Part shown: positions 18,308 through 27,007 of the stretch, piece after piece | Numbering within the stretch: the stretch's first letter is position 1 | Layout: every line of letters starts with the position of its first letter | NCBI RefSeq assembly: GCF_030812875.1 | Contig: NZ_JAUSTN010000004.1 | Coordinates: 62,001-126,000, forward strand | Direction of reading: 5' to 3' | From: Peptoniphilus_B koenoeneniae | Lineage (GTDB): Bacteria; Bacillota; Clostridia; Tissierellales; Peptoniphilaceae | DNA length: 64,000 bases | Made by a program: the position numbers and the translations under genes | Notes under the pieces: generated by a model | The model's database searches: none | Seen by the model: only the letters and a program-made list of their open reading frames with translations | Told to the model about the DNA's origin: nothing

Positions 18308-19282
18308 TAATTTTTTCCCATATCGTAAGTTATTTCTAAGTTCTTCTACATATTTATCTACTCTATCGAGTTCTTTTAATACTTTAAGTTCTTCATCTTC
18401 TCTTTCTATTACTTGTTGCACTGCTCCGTTATTTATTACGATTCTTCTTTTTGCCATTAGGGCAAGGGTTGGATCATGGGTTGCCATTAAAACTATTTTG
18501 TCTTTTGATATTAAAAGTTTTACTGCTTCTTTTCTATCTATTCCTGCATTTTCTATTTCGTCTATTAAGACAATAGGGCTTTCTGATAAGTTTGCTGTAT
18601 CACTTATCATCAATGCTCTTGATTGGCCCCCTGATAAGGATGTTAAATATGTGTTTAGGCTAAATTTTTCTCCTGCAAGTTTATTTGCGTCTTCTATTAT
18701 TTTATCTATTACATTTTCTGCTTCTATAAATCTTGCTTTTGCATGAAGTTCTATAAATTCTTTTACTGTCAAATCCATTATAAAGTTCATGTTTTGGGAA
18801 AGTTGAGCTACTAATTTATGGTTTCCATGAAACCTGTCTTCTTCATCTGCTTCTTTTCCGTCTATTAGTATTGTTCTTTTTGTTGGTGTGTCTTTTTTCG
18901 CCATCCATTCTATGTCTGCTAAGAATCTGGATTTGCCCGATCCTGTTGGTCCTACTATGGCAACTATATCTGATGACCTTAAAACTATTTTTTCAAATTT
19001 TTCTGGCTTTTTATCCTTATCAATTCCTGGCAAAATTATTAGTTCTCTTACTTTTTCTTTTATGCCTAAAAATTCGTTCATAGATTTGATGAAATCATTT
19101 AAAGATTCAAATATGCTTTCTCCCAAAAGACCAAGGTCTTCTCTTTTTTCTTGGTCTAAGTTTTCTACATTTTCTCTTAGGGATAAATTTTTATTTAATT
19201 CTAATTGATTTGCCTCAAAATATTCTCCTACATATGGGAATTCTTCTTCTAAGTCTTTTATTTTTATATTTTCGTATTTCAT
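18302..19282 (-). CDS. Soluble ABC-type ATPase without a permease partner
   Basis: 326 residues, no membrane segment. An N-terminal helical part (about 1-105) is unlike transporter ATPases. The ABC core has Walker A VGPTGSGKS (near 110), signature TSLSGGQSRAL (near 214), Walker B IVLIDEIENAG and the H-loop ATHDP. DEIENAG differs from the usual DEPTxxLD. It is the last gene of a three-gene set, 5 bp after the GTPase and 14 bp after that from the binding-protein gene; no permease is nearby. A role in powering cofactor or ligand handling inside the cell is inferred; it could also serve a permease elsewhere. Its stop codon lies in repeat module A. Confidence 0.7.
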   Translation of the reverse strand: MKYENIKIKDLEEEFPYVGEYFEANQLELNKNLSLRENVENLDQEKREDLGLLGESIFESLNDFIKSMNEFLGIKEKVRELIILPGIDKDKKPEKFEKIVLRSSDIVAIVGPTGSGKSRFLADIEWMAKKDTPTKRTILIDGKEADEEDRFHGNHKLVAQLSQNMNFIMDLTVKEFIELHAKARFIEAENVIDKIIEDANKLAGEKFSLNTYLTSLSGGQSRALMISDTANLSESPIVLIDEIENAGIDRKEAVKLLISKDKIVLMATHDPTLALMAKRRIVINNGAVQQVIEREDEELKVLKELDRVDKYVEELRNNLRYGKKLK

Positions 19283-19287
19283 AATTT

Positions 19288-19968
19288 TTAATTTATTTTC
19301 TTTACATTACCAAGTTGATATTTCTCTCCTACTCTCATTTCTCCTAAACAATAGGAGCATAGAGCTGTGGGCATAGGATATCTAAGTTTCATTTCTTCTT
19401 CCTTTACATTGGAGTCTGTGTTTGCAATAAGTCTTGCAAGTTCAAAGCTTCCTTGTCCTGTCAAGCCATTTACGTTTAAAATTTTTGCTTTTGGATTTAC
19501 TATATGGACTTTTGATGCAAAGACTTCTCTTTCTCCCTGAGATACTATATCTCCTTTTGTTATTAGGACAAGGTCTGCCATTCTTAACATAGGTCCTATT
19601 TTCATGGGAGTATTTATTCCTGAAAGATTATCTATTACGCAAACTCCCATAATGTCTTTTAAATAGGGTGAACACCTATTACACAGACCTGCTGATTCAC
19701 TTATTAGTATGTCTAAGTTTTTTTCTTTTCCCCATTTTATTATTTCTTCTATATTTGAAACAAAAAAATGATCTGGGCAAAGTCCTCCTGACAGACCTTT
19801 TTTTACTTCTATTCCATTGCTTTCATAGGTTTTGTCATCATCTGTCCAGAGGCAGTCAAATTTTATTACTCCTACTTTTAATTTTTGTTTTTGTAATTCT
19901 TTTATTGTTTTTATAATTATAGAAGTTTTTCCTGTTGATGGAGGTCCACTTACTGTTATAAATTTCAT
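19288..19968 (-). CDS. HypB/UreG-like SIMIBI GTPase with cysteine motifs
   Basis: 226 residues. P-loop GPPSTGKTS (8-16). Then GGLCPDHF, placed like the metal-binding CHxDA of HypB, then ESAGLCNRCSPY, placed like the HypB 'GNLVCP' switch. LITKGD takes the place of NKxD in the guanine-recognition region. The C-terminus adds another Cys pair, LCSYCLGE. Known relatives are GTPase chaperones that deliver Ni or other metals to enzymes. No hydrogenase or urease is in the window, so the client is unknown. It sits between an ABC ATPase (5 bp) and a solute-binding-like gene (8 bp), clearly one operon. Confidence 0.75.
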   Translation of the reverse strand: MKFITVSGPPSTGKTSIIIKTIKELQKQKLKVGVIKFDCLWTDDDKTYESNGIEVKKGLSGGLCPDHFFVSNIEEIIKWGKEKNLDILISESAGLCNRCSPYLKDIMGVCVIDNLSGINTPMKIGPMLRMADLVLITKGDIVSQGEREVFASKVHIVNPKAKILNVNGLTGQGSFELARLIANTDSNVKEEEMKLRYPMPTALCSYCLGEMRVGEKYQLGNVKKIN

Positions 19969-19976
19969 ATTTACTC

Positions 19977-21092
19977 CTATAATTTAAAAATTTCTTCTAT
20001 TTTTTCAATTTTTTTGTCTATGTTTTTGTTTAAAAAGTCCCAGCCGGGAAACATTAATTTTTGGTCTGAACTTATGCCTAAGTCAGTATTTGGGTTTGTT
20101 GAGGGAAATTTTCCATTGGCTGAAAATATTTTGGCTACTTTTTCGCTTAAAAAGATACCTATAATTTCTTTTAATTTTTCTAATTTATCTTTTTTTGCCG
20201 TCATAAATATAGGTGAAACTATGGCTCCATCTTTAGGCCAAACCATTTGTAAATCTTGAGATTGTACCATTGCTGCAAAAAAGTAGGGTGCCACTGAAAT
20301 TGCTGCAAGTTCTTTTTCTTTTACCATTTGAGCTGGATGTGCCGATGTATAGATTGCATCTTTTAATTTTTTCAGTCCGTCACTTCCATATCTTTCATAA
20401 ATGGAAATTACAAGGGCATTGTATAAGTCCAAGTCTGACATGGGTATTGCCAGTGAATTTTTGTAATCTCCACTTAAAAGTTCTTCCCAAGATTCTGGTA
20501 TTTTTTTATTTCCTAAGACCCTTTTATTTACAATAAAAACTGCTGGCACTATGCCTATTATATGAAATGTATTTTCTCCATCTTTAAGGTCTGCTCCTCT
20601 TTCTATAAATCCTTTATTTATTTCAGCTTGGGGACTTATATAATCTCTTTTTAAAATCTTTCTATAATTTTCATTTGTTATCATTTCATAACCTGCACTT
20701 ATAATAAGATCTGGATTTTCATCTTTTTCAAAGCTTTCTTTCACATGATCAAGTCCTAAGTTTGCACTCTTTAGATTAAAAGAAAAATTTTTAAGATTAT
20801 TTTTATTAAGTTCATCTACCAATGGAATTCTTATGGGACAGGGCAAAACTCCCGCCACTTTTAATTTTCCAAATTTTTTTAATTCTTCTTCGTTTTTTAT
20901 GCTTTCTCTATATTCATCAAATGCTTTTATAAAAACTTCTTCAGCTATGTTTTTTGCCTTTAGTGCTGATTTTAAACTTATAAATTTACCCATTGTTGAA
21001 AGTTCTTTTTTGTCAAATCCTATTAGGACAAGATAGTCTGAAAGATTATTTTCTTCTTCTATAAGTTCTGCGATTTTTTTATTTAAGTCCAT
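19977..21092 (-). CDS. Signal-less solute-binding-like protein with DUF1858-like head
   Basis: 371 residues. Residues 1-65 (IAELIEEENNLSDYLVLIGFDKKEL) resemble the DUF1858 four-helix module. The rest looks like a family-1 extracellular solute-binding protein (Fe3+/spermidine type): KVAGVLPCPIRIPLVDEL, PDLIISAGYEM, IPESWEELLSGDYKNSLAIP. There is neither a signal peptide nor a lipobox, so it should be cytoplasmic, which is odd for a binding protein. The LPCPIR cysteine is a possible ligand. It is first of three genes with the GTPase and the ABC ATPase. Ligand and function are unknown. Confidence 0.7.
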   Translation of the reverse strand: MDLNKKIAELIEEENNLSDYLVLIGFDKKELSTMGKFISLKSALKAKNIAEEVFIKAFDEYRESIKNEEELKKFGKLKVAGVLPCPIRIPLVDELNKNNLKNFSFNLKSANLGLDHVKESFEKDENPDLIISAGYEMITNENYRKILKRDYISPQAEINKGFIERGADLKDGENTFHIIGIVPAVFIVNKRVLGNKKIPESWEELLSGDYKNSLAIPMSDLDLYNALVISIYERYGSDGLKKLKDAIYTSAHPAQMVKEKELAAISVAPYFFAAMVQSQDLQMVWPKDGAIVSPIFMTAKKDKLEKLKEIIGIFLSEKVAKIFSANGKFPSTNPNTDLGISSDQKLMFPGWDFLNKNIDKKIEKIEEIFKL

Positions 21093-21169
21093 ATTAGCCT
21101 CCTAATTCATTTCTATTTGATATTATATATTATTATTCTTCTTATTTCAGTAATTTATTTTGCAAATAA

Positions 21170-21198
21170 AAAAACCACCGTATAAAACGATGGTTTTG
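21170..21198 (-). terminator. Terminator of the tryptophanase-transporter unit
   Basis: Minus strand: stem AAAACCATCGT/ACGGTGGTTTT with one mismatch, then a T-rich tract. It lies 13 bp after the NSS transporter stop and separates it from the SBP-like gene. Confidence 0.8.
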
Positions 21199-21210
21199 AA
21201 AATTTTTTTA

Positions 21211-22554
21211 TCAACCTATTCCGCCAAGCATTGCTCCTGCTATTAAAGCAGTAATAGCTGCTAATACGTAAACGTATTTTGCAAGAGGATAATACCATCC
21301 TCCTATTGGTTTTATTGTTCCTTCATTTACTCCATTAAGGGCAAATTCTTTGTCTGCTACCCATAGGAACATTATAGCTGCAAGAGCTGCTCCCAATGGA
21401 CAAATGTAAATTGAAATAACGTCCATCCATTGTGATACTATTGCTTGAATTAAAATTGCAATTACACATCCTATTACATGTATAGCCCCTGTTGCAAGAG
21501 GTCTTGAAAAATTAAATTTTTCTTGTAAATATGCAACTGGTGTTTCATAAAGATTGATTATTGAGCTTACTCCTGCAAAAAGAACGCAAACGTAGAAAAT
21601 AATTCCTACTATTCTTCCTGCTGGCATTCCGTTTAATACGTTAACCAAGAATATAAACATAAGTCCCGGTCCTCCTGTATCAAGAGGTGCCTTGGCTGCT
21701 GCCATTGCAGGGATAATTACAAAGGCTGCAAGAAGAGCTGCTATTGTATCAAATACTGCTACGTTTCTTGCTGAAGATGGTATTGATTCTTTTTTGCTTA
21801 AATATGATCCGTATATTACAGTTCCACTTCCTGCTACAGAAAGGGAAAAAAATGCTTGTCCAAAGGCAAATACCCATACTTTAGGATTTTTTATTCCTTC
21901 AGGATCTACTGTAAATATATATTTGTAGCCTTCGCTTGATCCTGGAAGAGTAAAGATATAAATTCCAAGTCCTACAAAAAGTATAAAAAGTACAGGCATC
22001 ATTATTTTGTTTGCCTTTTCAATACCGTTTGAAACTCCCAGTACCATTATTATAAAACTTACAATAATTGCTACAACAATCCATAAATTCGCTCCACCTG
22101 CAGTGGCTGTGGCTCCGAAAGTGGATCCTATTACATCCATATCTTGTCCCATTTTAGCAAGATCTCCTGTAAAGGACATAAAAGTATATTTAAATACCCA
22201 TGACATTACGCAGGTATATCCTATTGCAAGGGCAAGAGATCCAAGCACTGGTATAAGTCCTATAGTTTCTCCTATTGTTTTATTTCCAGTTCTAAGCTCT
22301 GTACATTTTCCAAAAGCTACTACTGAACCTGCTTGAGTACTACGGCCTAAGGCCATTTCAGTTATTACACCTGTAGAACCTATTAGTACTACAAATATAA
22401 AATAAGGTATTAAGAAAGTCATTCCACCGTATGTAGAAACCAATATGGGGAATCTCCAAATATTTCCCATTCCAACTGCGGAACCTATACAAGCTAAAAT
22501 AAAACCCCATTTAGTTTGAAATCCATCTCTCTTTTTTACTGTATTATTTTCCAT
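21211..22554 (-). CDS. Neurotransmitter:sodium symporter (NSS) family, TnaT-like
   Basis: Na+-coupled amino-acid importer. 447 residues with the NSS start WGFILACIGSAVGMGNIWRFP (given here as the motif GSAVGMGNIWRFP), which holds the Na+ and substrate sites of LeuT-type proteins, and about 11 membrane segments. Bacterial NSS members are usually 440-510 residues. It lies 62 bp downstream of a tryptophanase-like gene on the same strand; the same pairing is known for TnaT, a tryptophan transporter. Tryptophan (or tyrosine) uptake is therefore the best inference. A hairpin (22581-22598) separates the two genes, perhaps tuning relative expression. Confidence 0.87.
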   Translation of the reverse strand: MENNTVKKRDGFQTKWGFILACIGSAVGMGNIWRFPILVSTYGGMTFLIPYFIFVVLIGSTGVITEMALGRSTQAGSVVAFGKCTELRTGNKTIGETIGLIPVLGSLALAIGYTCVMSWVFKYTFMSFTGDLAKMGQDMDVIGSTFGATATAGGANLWIVVAIIVSFIIMVLGVSNGIEKANKIMMPVLFILFVGLGIYIFTLPGSSEGYKYIFTVDPEGIKNPKVWVFAFGQAFFSLSVAGSGTVIYGSYLSKKESIPSSARNVAVFDTIAALLAAFVIIPAMAAAKAPLDTGGPGLMFIFLVNVLNGMPAGRIVGIIFYVCVLFAGVSSIINLYETPVAYLQEKFNFSRPLATGAIHVIGCVIAILIQAIVSQWMDVISIYICPLGAALAAIMFLWVADKEFALNGVNEGTIKPIGGWYYPLAKYVYVLAAITALIAGAMLGGIG

Positions 22555-22580
22555 AAGGCTCTCCTTATTTAATATAGAGC

Positions 22581-22598
22581 CTCCCCTTTTAAGGGGAG
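22581..22598. other. Intercistronic hairpin
   Basis: CTCCCCTT, two T, AAGGGGAG: perfect 8-bp stem between the lyase and transporter genes. No T-run follows on the minus strand, so it is more likely an RNA-stability or processing element than a terminator. Confidence 0.6.
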
Positions 22599-22616
22599 AC
22601 TAATTTTATTCATTTT

Positions 22617-24257
22617 TTACTTTTCTTCTTCACTTGGTGCATATGGTTCCAAGAATGCGTGGAAGTGACGCATTGGTAGATTATGACCTTTAACAATTTT
22701 TATGTTTGGAATTGAAGCTCTGTCTTCATAAAGAGCTTTTACAGCTGCTATTACATAATCCATATGTTCCTTGCTAAGTTGACTTCTGTTTATTGCAAAT
22801 CTTACTACGTTAGCTACTTCTTTTTGTTGTTCCGGTGTCTTTAAATCATATTCCATTGAATAATTTCCAAGTTCAGCTGTTCTTATGCCATATCTACGAA
22901 TCAATTCAACTGAAAAACCTTGACCTGCAAAAGTAAGAGGTCCACGTTTGTTGTCAAAGAATTCATCCATGTTTATATAAACTCCATGTCCACCTGCTGG
23001 AAGTACAACTCCCTTTACTCCTGCTTTATAAAGACCTTGAGCAAGATATTCACATTGTTTAACACGAGCGTCTAAATATTCAAATTTTGATGCTTCATAA
23101 AGTCCTGCTGCTAATGCCATTATATCACGACCGCTCATTCCACCGTAAGAGTCATTACCATAGCATGAAATTTGTTTAACTTTAAGTAGAATACCTACGT
23201 CTGTTTTTACTGATCCATCTTCATTAAAGTCTGAAAATTTCTTCCAGAATAATCCCTTATCTCTAAAAGCTAAAACTCCGCCCATGTTTGCGTGACCATC
23301 TTTTTTAAGAGAAGCTGTGAAACCGTCACAATATGAGAACATTTCTTTAGCTATTTCGTTTATAGATTTATCTTGGTAGCCTTCTTCATTTACTTTAATA
23401 AAGTAAGCATTTTCAGCCCATCTTGCTGCATCAAACATATAAGGAATGTCATATTTGTGAGCTATTCTTGAACATTCACGAAGGTTTGCCATTGATACAG
23501 GTTGACCACAAATTGTGTTGTTTGTAATAGTTGTATAAACTAAAGGCACATTTTCAGGTCCAAGCTTTGTAATTAACTCTTCAAGTTTTTCTGTATCCAT
23601 GTTTCCTTTGAAAGGATTTCTTTCGTATTTTCCACCTTCTGGAACATCCCATAGTAACTCTTTATTATAAAGGTTTCTTGGAATAGAACCCATTTGTTTA
23701 ATATTTCCTTCTGTTGTGTCAAAGTGACCGTTTGATGGAATTGTATATGTCTTTCCCGGTTCTCTTTTATTTAAAATATTTCTAACAAGTTCAAAAAGTA
23801 CTGATTCTGCAGCACGACCTTGTTGAATGATAAATGTGTTTGGTCTTTCCATTTGAGCGGAACCTCCGTTGAAAAGTCCCCCTTCATATTCGCAAAGATA
23901 AACTTCATCCATCATTTTTTCTACATCTTCACAATCGGTTCTAACAAGGTCTATTATTCTTTTTTGGTCGTTTCCTCTTTCAAATACATCTCTGAAAGTG
24001 TCTAAAAGAACATAGTAACCCTTATTTCTACCATATGATTCATCTCCTAAGAACATTGCAGACCATTGTACATCAGTCATGGCAGTTGTTCCTGAGTCTG
24101 AAAGCATATCAATTGTAAGCATTCCTGCAGGAAATGCAAATTCATTGTAGTGAGTTGCTTTTAAAGCTCTTTCTCTTTGTTCAACAGTAACTTCCGGTAT
24201 GTTCTTAGTAACATATGTATAAGAACGTGGTGTTGGTACATTTAATTGGTACTTCAT
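22617..24257 (-). CDS. Tryptophanase-like beta-eliminating lyase (PLP)
   Basis: 546 residues of the tryptophanase/tyrosine phenol-lyase family, which cleaves Trp to indole, pyruvate and ammonia (or Tyr to phenol). Visible: the PLP lysine pair K318-K319 in SLKKDGHANMGG, SYGGMSGRD, PAGGHGVYINMDEF and RRYGIRTAELG. At 528-534 the sequence reads MRHFHAF: H531 matches the tryptophanase His where tyrosine phenol-lyases have Phe, favouring tryptophanase. It is about 75 residues longer than E. coli TnaA; extra segments are spread through the chain, not a fusion. First of two genes with an NSS transporter. An indole-forming organism is implied. Confidence 0.8.
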   Translation of the reverse strand: MKYQLNVPTPRSYTYVTKNIPEVTVEQRERALKATHYNEFAFPAGMLTIDMLSDSGTTAMTDVQWSAMFLGDESYGRNKGYYVLLDTFRDVFERGNDQKRIIDLVRTDCEDVEKMMDEVYLCEYEGGLFNGGSAQMERPNTFIIQQGRAAESVLFELVRNILNKREPGKTYTIPSNGHFDTTEGNIKQMGSIPRNLYNKELLWDVPEGGKYERNPFKGNMDTEKLEELITKLGPENVPLVYTTITNNTICGQPVSMANLRECSRIAHKYDIPYMFDAARWAENAYFIKVNEEGYQDKSINEIAKEMFSYCDGFTASLKKDGHANMGGVLAFRDKGLFWKKFSDFNEDGSVKTDVGILLKVKQISCYGNDSYGGMSGRDIMALAAGLYEASKFEYLDARVKQCEYLAQGLYKAGVKGVVLPAGGHGVYINMDEFFDNKRGPLTFAGQGFSVELIRRYGIRTAELGNYSMEYDLKTPEQQKEVANVVRFAINRSQLSKEHMDYVIAAVKALYEDRASIPNIKIVKGHNLPMRHFHAFLEPYAPSEEEK

Positions 24258-24537
24258 TATCTAACCTCCATATAATTAAAATAATGTAACTTTTGTACAG
24301 AGGACCCCGGTTAAAAATTTGATACAATTTTGATTAATTTTTTGATACGGGAAAATTTTAATAAAATTTATTTCAAATTAATGAGCGGACAGTACCCTAA
24401 GATAAATATTTTAAATTTACCTTTACAAAAAGGTTACCTCTTAAGCATTTATTTGTCAATGCAAATTATTTTTATTAATTTGATAGATTTTTTATTAAAT
24501 TTATCTTTTATGTAAAGTTATTATAAATATTTAAATA
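24258..24537 (-). promoter_or_regulatory. Leader/promoter region of the tryptophanase unit
   Basis: About 280 bp with no gene. A TTGACA-like -35 (24458-24453) has only a weak -10. On the plus strand TTTGATAC occurs at 24318-24325 and 24341-24348 with TTTGATT between (24328-24334). These repeats, about two helical turns apart, may be regulator half-sites. I see no convincing T-box or leader peptide. Confidence 0.4.
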
Positions 24538-24564
24538 AAAAACCCCAGCTTAAGCTAGGGTTTA
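24538..24564 (-). terminator. Terminator after the TVP38-like gene
   Basis: Minus strand stem AAACCCTAGCTT/AAGCTGGGGTTT (one mismatch) followed by T-rich sequence, directly after the stop at 24566. Confidence 0.82.
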
Positions 24565-24565
24565 A

Positions 24566-25234
24566 TTACCAAAATTTAAAAATACTGAATTTGTCTAAGG
24601 CAAATATTGTTCCTAAAGTGTAGGCAATCAAAGCAAATGGTTTTAAAAATATTAAAATCAAAGCAAAAGTTTTGATCTTCATCTTAGTAAGCCCCGCAAA
24701 AAGACACAATATGTCGTCCGGTGCTACTGGTGAAAAAATTGCAAGAGCAAATAAAGTGTTGAAATTTTTCTTTTCCAAAAAATCACCATATTTGTCAAAG
24801 TTTTTATCTCCTATAATTTTTCTTACCATAGAGCTACCAAAATGTCTTGCAAGGAAAAAGTTTATAAAGCTTCCTATTAAAATGCCTATATAATTATAAA
24901 ATGTTCCCTTTAAGGCTCCAAAGATTATTACTCCAACTATTGATGTTATTCCGCCTGGTATTATGGGAATTACAACTTGTACAATTTGTACAATAATAAA
25001 TATAATAGATCCCCAAACTCCAGTTGAATTTATATATTTTATAAGGTCTGATTTAGAGTTAAAAATTCCGGATTTATATCCCCAAACTCCAAAACCTATT
25101 ATAAACAATAAACTTAGATAAAATAAAATCTTTAATATTAAACTTTCTCTTTTTATATTTTTCACAGGGTTTTCTACCTTTGTTATAATTTTCTTAGCTT
25201 TTTTTACTTTAGGTGTTTCTTTTAAAACTTCCAT
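24566..25234 (-). CDS. TVP38/TMEM64 (VTT/DedA-type) membrane protein
   Basis: 222 residues with five to six hydrophobic segments after a positively charged N-terminus. The VTT core is visible: GGITSIVGVIIFGALKGTFYNYIG (motif GGITSIVGVIIFG), FFLARHFG and FSPVAPDDILCLFAGLTKM. VTT proteins include lipid scramblases and DedA proteins needed for membrane homeostasis; substrate here is unknown. RBS GAGGTGAA precedes the ATG. It is transcribed alone, with its own terminator. Confidence 0.82.
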   Translation of the reverse strand: MEVLKETPKVKKAKKIITKVENPVKNIKRESLILKILFYLSLLFIIGFGVWGYKSGIFNSKSDLIKYINSTGVWGSIIFIIVQIVQVVIPIIPGGITSIVGVIIFGALKGTFYNYIGILIGSFINFFLARHFGSSMVRKIIGDKNFDKYGDFLEKKNFNTLFALAIFSPVAPDDILCLFAGLTKMKIKTFALILIFLKPFALIAYTLGTIFALDKFSIFKFW

Positions 25235-25331
25235 AATTCACCTCAGTATTTATTATATCCAAGAAAAATAAACTATATTTAAAGTAATAATTAAGATTTT
25301 ATAAAGATTTTATGAAAAATATAAAAATTTA

Positions 25332-26942
25332 TTATTTTCCTGTTGCTTCTAATATTTCATAGTAGGCCCAATTGGATTTTTTAACATCCTTAAATGGATT
25401 TTCAGAAAATTTATCTATAAATGCCCTATCCGGTCTTCTTCCTTCCATTCTATTTATTACACTGGCAACTTCTTCACGTTTTATTCCTTGATCTGGTGCA
25501 AATTTCTTATCTGACCTGCCTGACATAAAGCCCCATTTAGCAACTGAATTTATTGCATTATAAGCCCAATGGTCTTCTTTTACATCACTAAAAGTCTTAT
25601 CTGAAATTTGGTTAAGCTTTTTAAAATTCATTACTATTTGTGCAAACTCTGCCCTTGTAAGTTTTTTATTCGGTTTAAATGTTGAGTCTTTATAGCCTGC
25701 CATTATTCCATTTTTTTCCACATAGGCAACGGCATCAGCATACCACATTTCTTGAGATACATCTTTAAAGTCAGAATAATCTCCACTTGGCATAGTTTTG
25801 TTGCTTAAAAGGGCAAAAACTGCTGCAGCTTGAGCTCTTGTCATAGGTGCATATCCTTTAAACTCATTTTTACTTACACCGTTCATATAAGGTTTCCTAA
25901 AAAAATTAATTGTTTCCAGAAGATCGTTTGAAATTTTGTTAATTTCTTCCGGATTTTTGTCAGTTTTTACAAGTAAATATTCTCCTGTTGCAACTAAGGC
26001 TTTTATTTTAGCAAAGTTTTCCCTTGAAGCATCTTGAGGATTTAAATTTTTACCAGCATTTACAAGAATTTGTAAATTTTCAAGATCTCCCAAGTTTTGA
26101 TTTTTTTTCATATTTACATTTTGAGGATCTTTTTTGTTTTTTTCATTTTCCTCACTTAATAAAAGATCTTTATCTAAAGATTTTTCTCTTGCAACTACAA
26201 GAGCTTTGGCATTTGCCTTTTTTTCTACTTTATTTTCGTTCCAAGTTGCAAGGATGTTTATACTTGTGTTTTCTGTTTGTCTTGGAATATTTATTTTAAA
26301 ATTTCCATCTTTATCAGAAAAGCCCTGACCTATTTTTTCTTTTGTTGATATATCTATTTTAGCCATGGGATTTGTAGTTCCTACAACAAAGTCAGAATCT
26401 GTATAGATGGTTTCAACTTTTATGCTTCCGTCTTCAACTTTTGTTTGAGATTGAAAGTTTTTTTGGTCTGTGTTTTCTTTTCCATCATTGTTTACACTTG
26501 TAACTATAATTGAGTTTTTAAAGTTTTCTACATTTGAAACGTTAGATTTTACCCTTGTTTTTATACCAACTTTAAGATTTTTTACTCCCTTTAAATAGCC
26601 TAAGTCATTTACTGAAAGAGTGGTTAAATATTGGGTGTTGTTTTTTACGGAGCTTGTTTTTAAATCAATTTTACCTTTTTCCCTTTGAGCTCCTCTCAAA
26701 CTTATATCCTCTACGCTTAAATTTTTATCTGTTAGAACCGTTACTACAAAAGATTTATATATAGTTTCGTAGTTTTCCGGAAGATTTACATCTATATAAT
26801 AATATAAATCCTCTCCTGCTTTTGCTGAAAGTTTTGCCGGTTGTTCAAGTATTACCTGAATTTCTTCTTTAGCAAATAGGTTTACCGGAAAACTTAAAAT
26901 TATAAAAGCTAAACATATACAAAGTATTTTTTTAATTTTCAT
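25332..26942 (-). CDS. SLH-domain surface protein
   Basis: 536 residues with a signal peptide (MKIKKILCICLAFIILSFPVNLFA). Beta-rich N-terminal domains of unknown type follow (about 30-260; 210-255 looks like a small Ig-like/carboxypeptidase-regulatory fold: TNPMAKIDISTKEKIGQGFSD), then a Lys/Glu-rich linker and helical stretch (about 260-350). Three S-layer-homology repeats occupy about 355-536: MTRAQAAAVFALLS, LTRAEFAQIVMNF, IKREEVASVINRM. SLH domains bind pyruvylated secondary cell-wall polymer. A second SLH gene precedes it 65 bp upstream with a terminator between, so expression is likely separate or partly read-through. Role unknown beyond the cell surface. Confidence 0.87.
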   Translation of the reverse strand: MKIKKILCICLAFIILSFPVNLFAKEEIQVILEQPAKLSAKAGEDLYYYIDVNLPENYETIYKSFVVTVLTDKNLSVEDISLRGAQREKGKIDLKTSSVKNNTQYLTTLSVNDLGYLKGVKNLKVGIKTRVKSNVSNVENFKNSIIVTSVNNDGKENTDQKNFQSQTKVEDGSIKVETIYTDSDFVVGTTNPMAKIDISTKEKIGQGFSDKDGNFKINIPRQTENTSINILATWNENKVEKKANAKALVVAREKSLDKDLLLSEENEKNKKDPQNVNMKKNQNLGDLENLQILVNAGKNLNPQDASRENFAKIKALVATGEYLLVKTDKNPEEINKISNDLLETINFFRKPYMNGVSKNEFKGYAPMTRAQAAAVFALLSNKTMPSGDYSDFKDVSQEMWYADAVAYVEKNGIMAGYKDSTFKPNKKLTRAEFAQIVMNFKKLNQISDKTFSDVKEDHWAYNAINSVAKWGFMSGRSDKKFAPDQGIKREEVASVINRMEGRRPDRAFIDKFSENPFKDVKKSNWAYYEILEATGK

Positions 26943-26981
26943 AGGAAGCCTCCTTTTATTATTATTATAATATCTTTTTAA

Positions 26982-27007
26982 ACAAAAATCCCCTTTTCAG
27001 GGGACTT
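26982..27007 (-). terminator. Terminator between the two SLH genes
   Basis: Minus strand: AAAAGTCCCC, loop TGAAAA, GGGGATTTTT then T-rich, right after the stop at 27008. Confidence 0.8.

Noticed and set aside
17333..18746. Several short open frames in and beside the repeat tract
   Set aside because: Low-complexity Phe/Leu/Ser-rich translations, partly repeated, no ribosome sites; produced by AT-rich repeats and, beyond 18302, by the antisense of the ABC ATPase.
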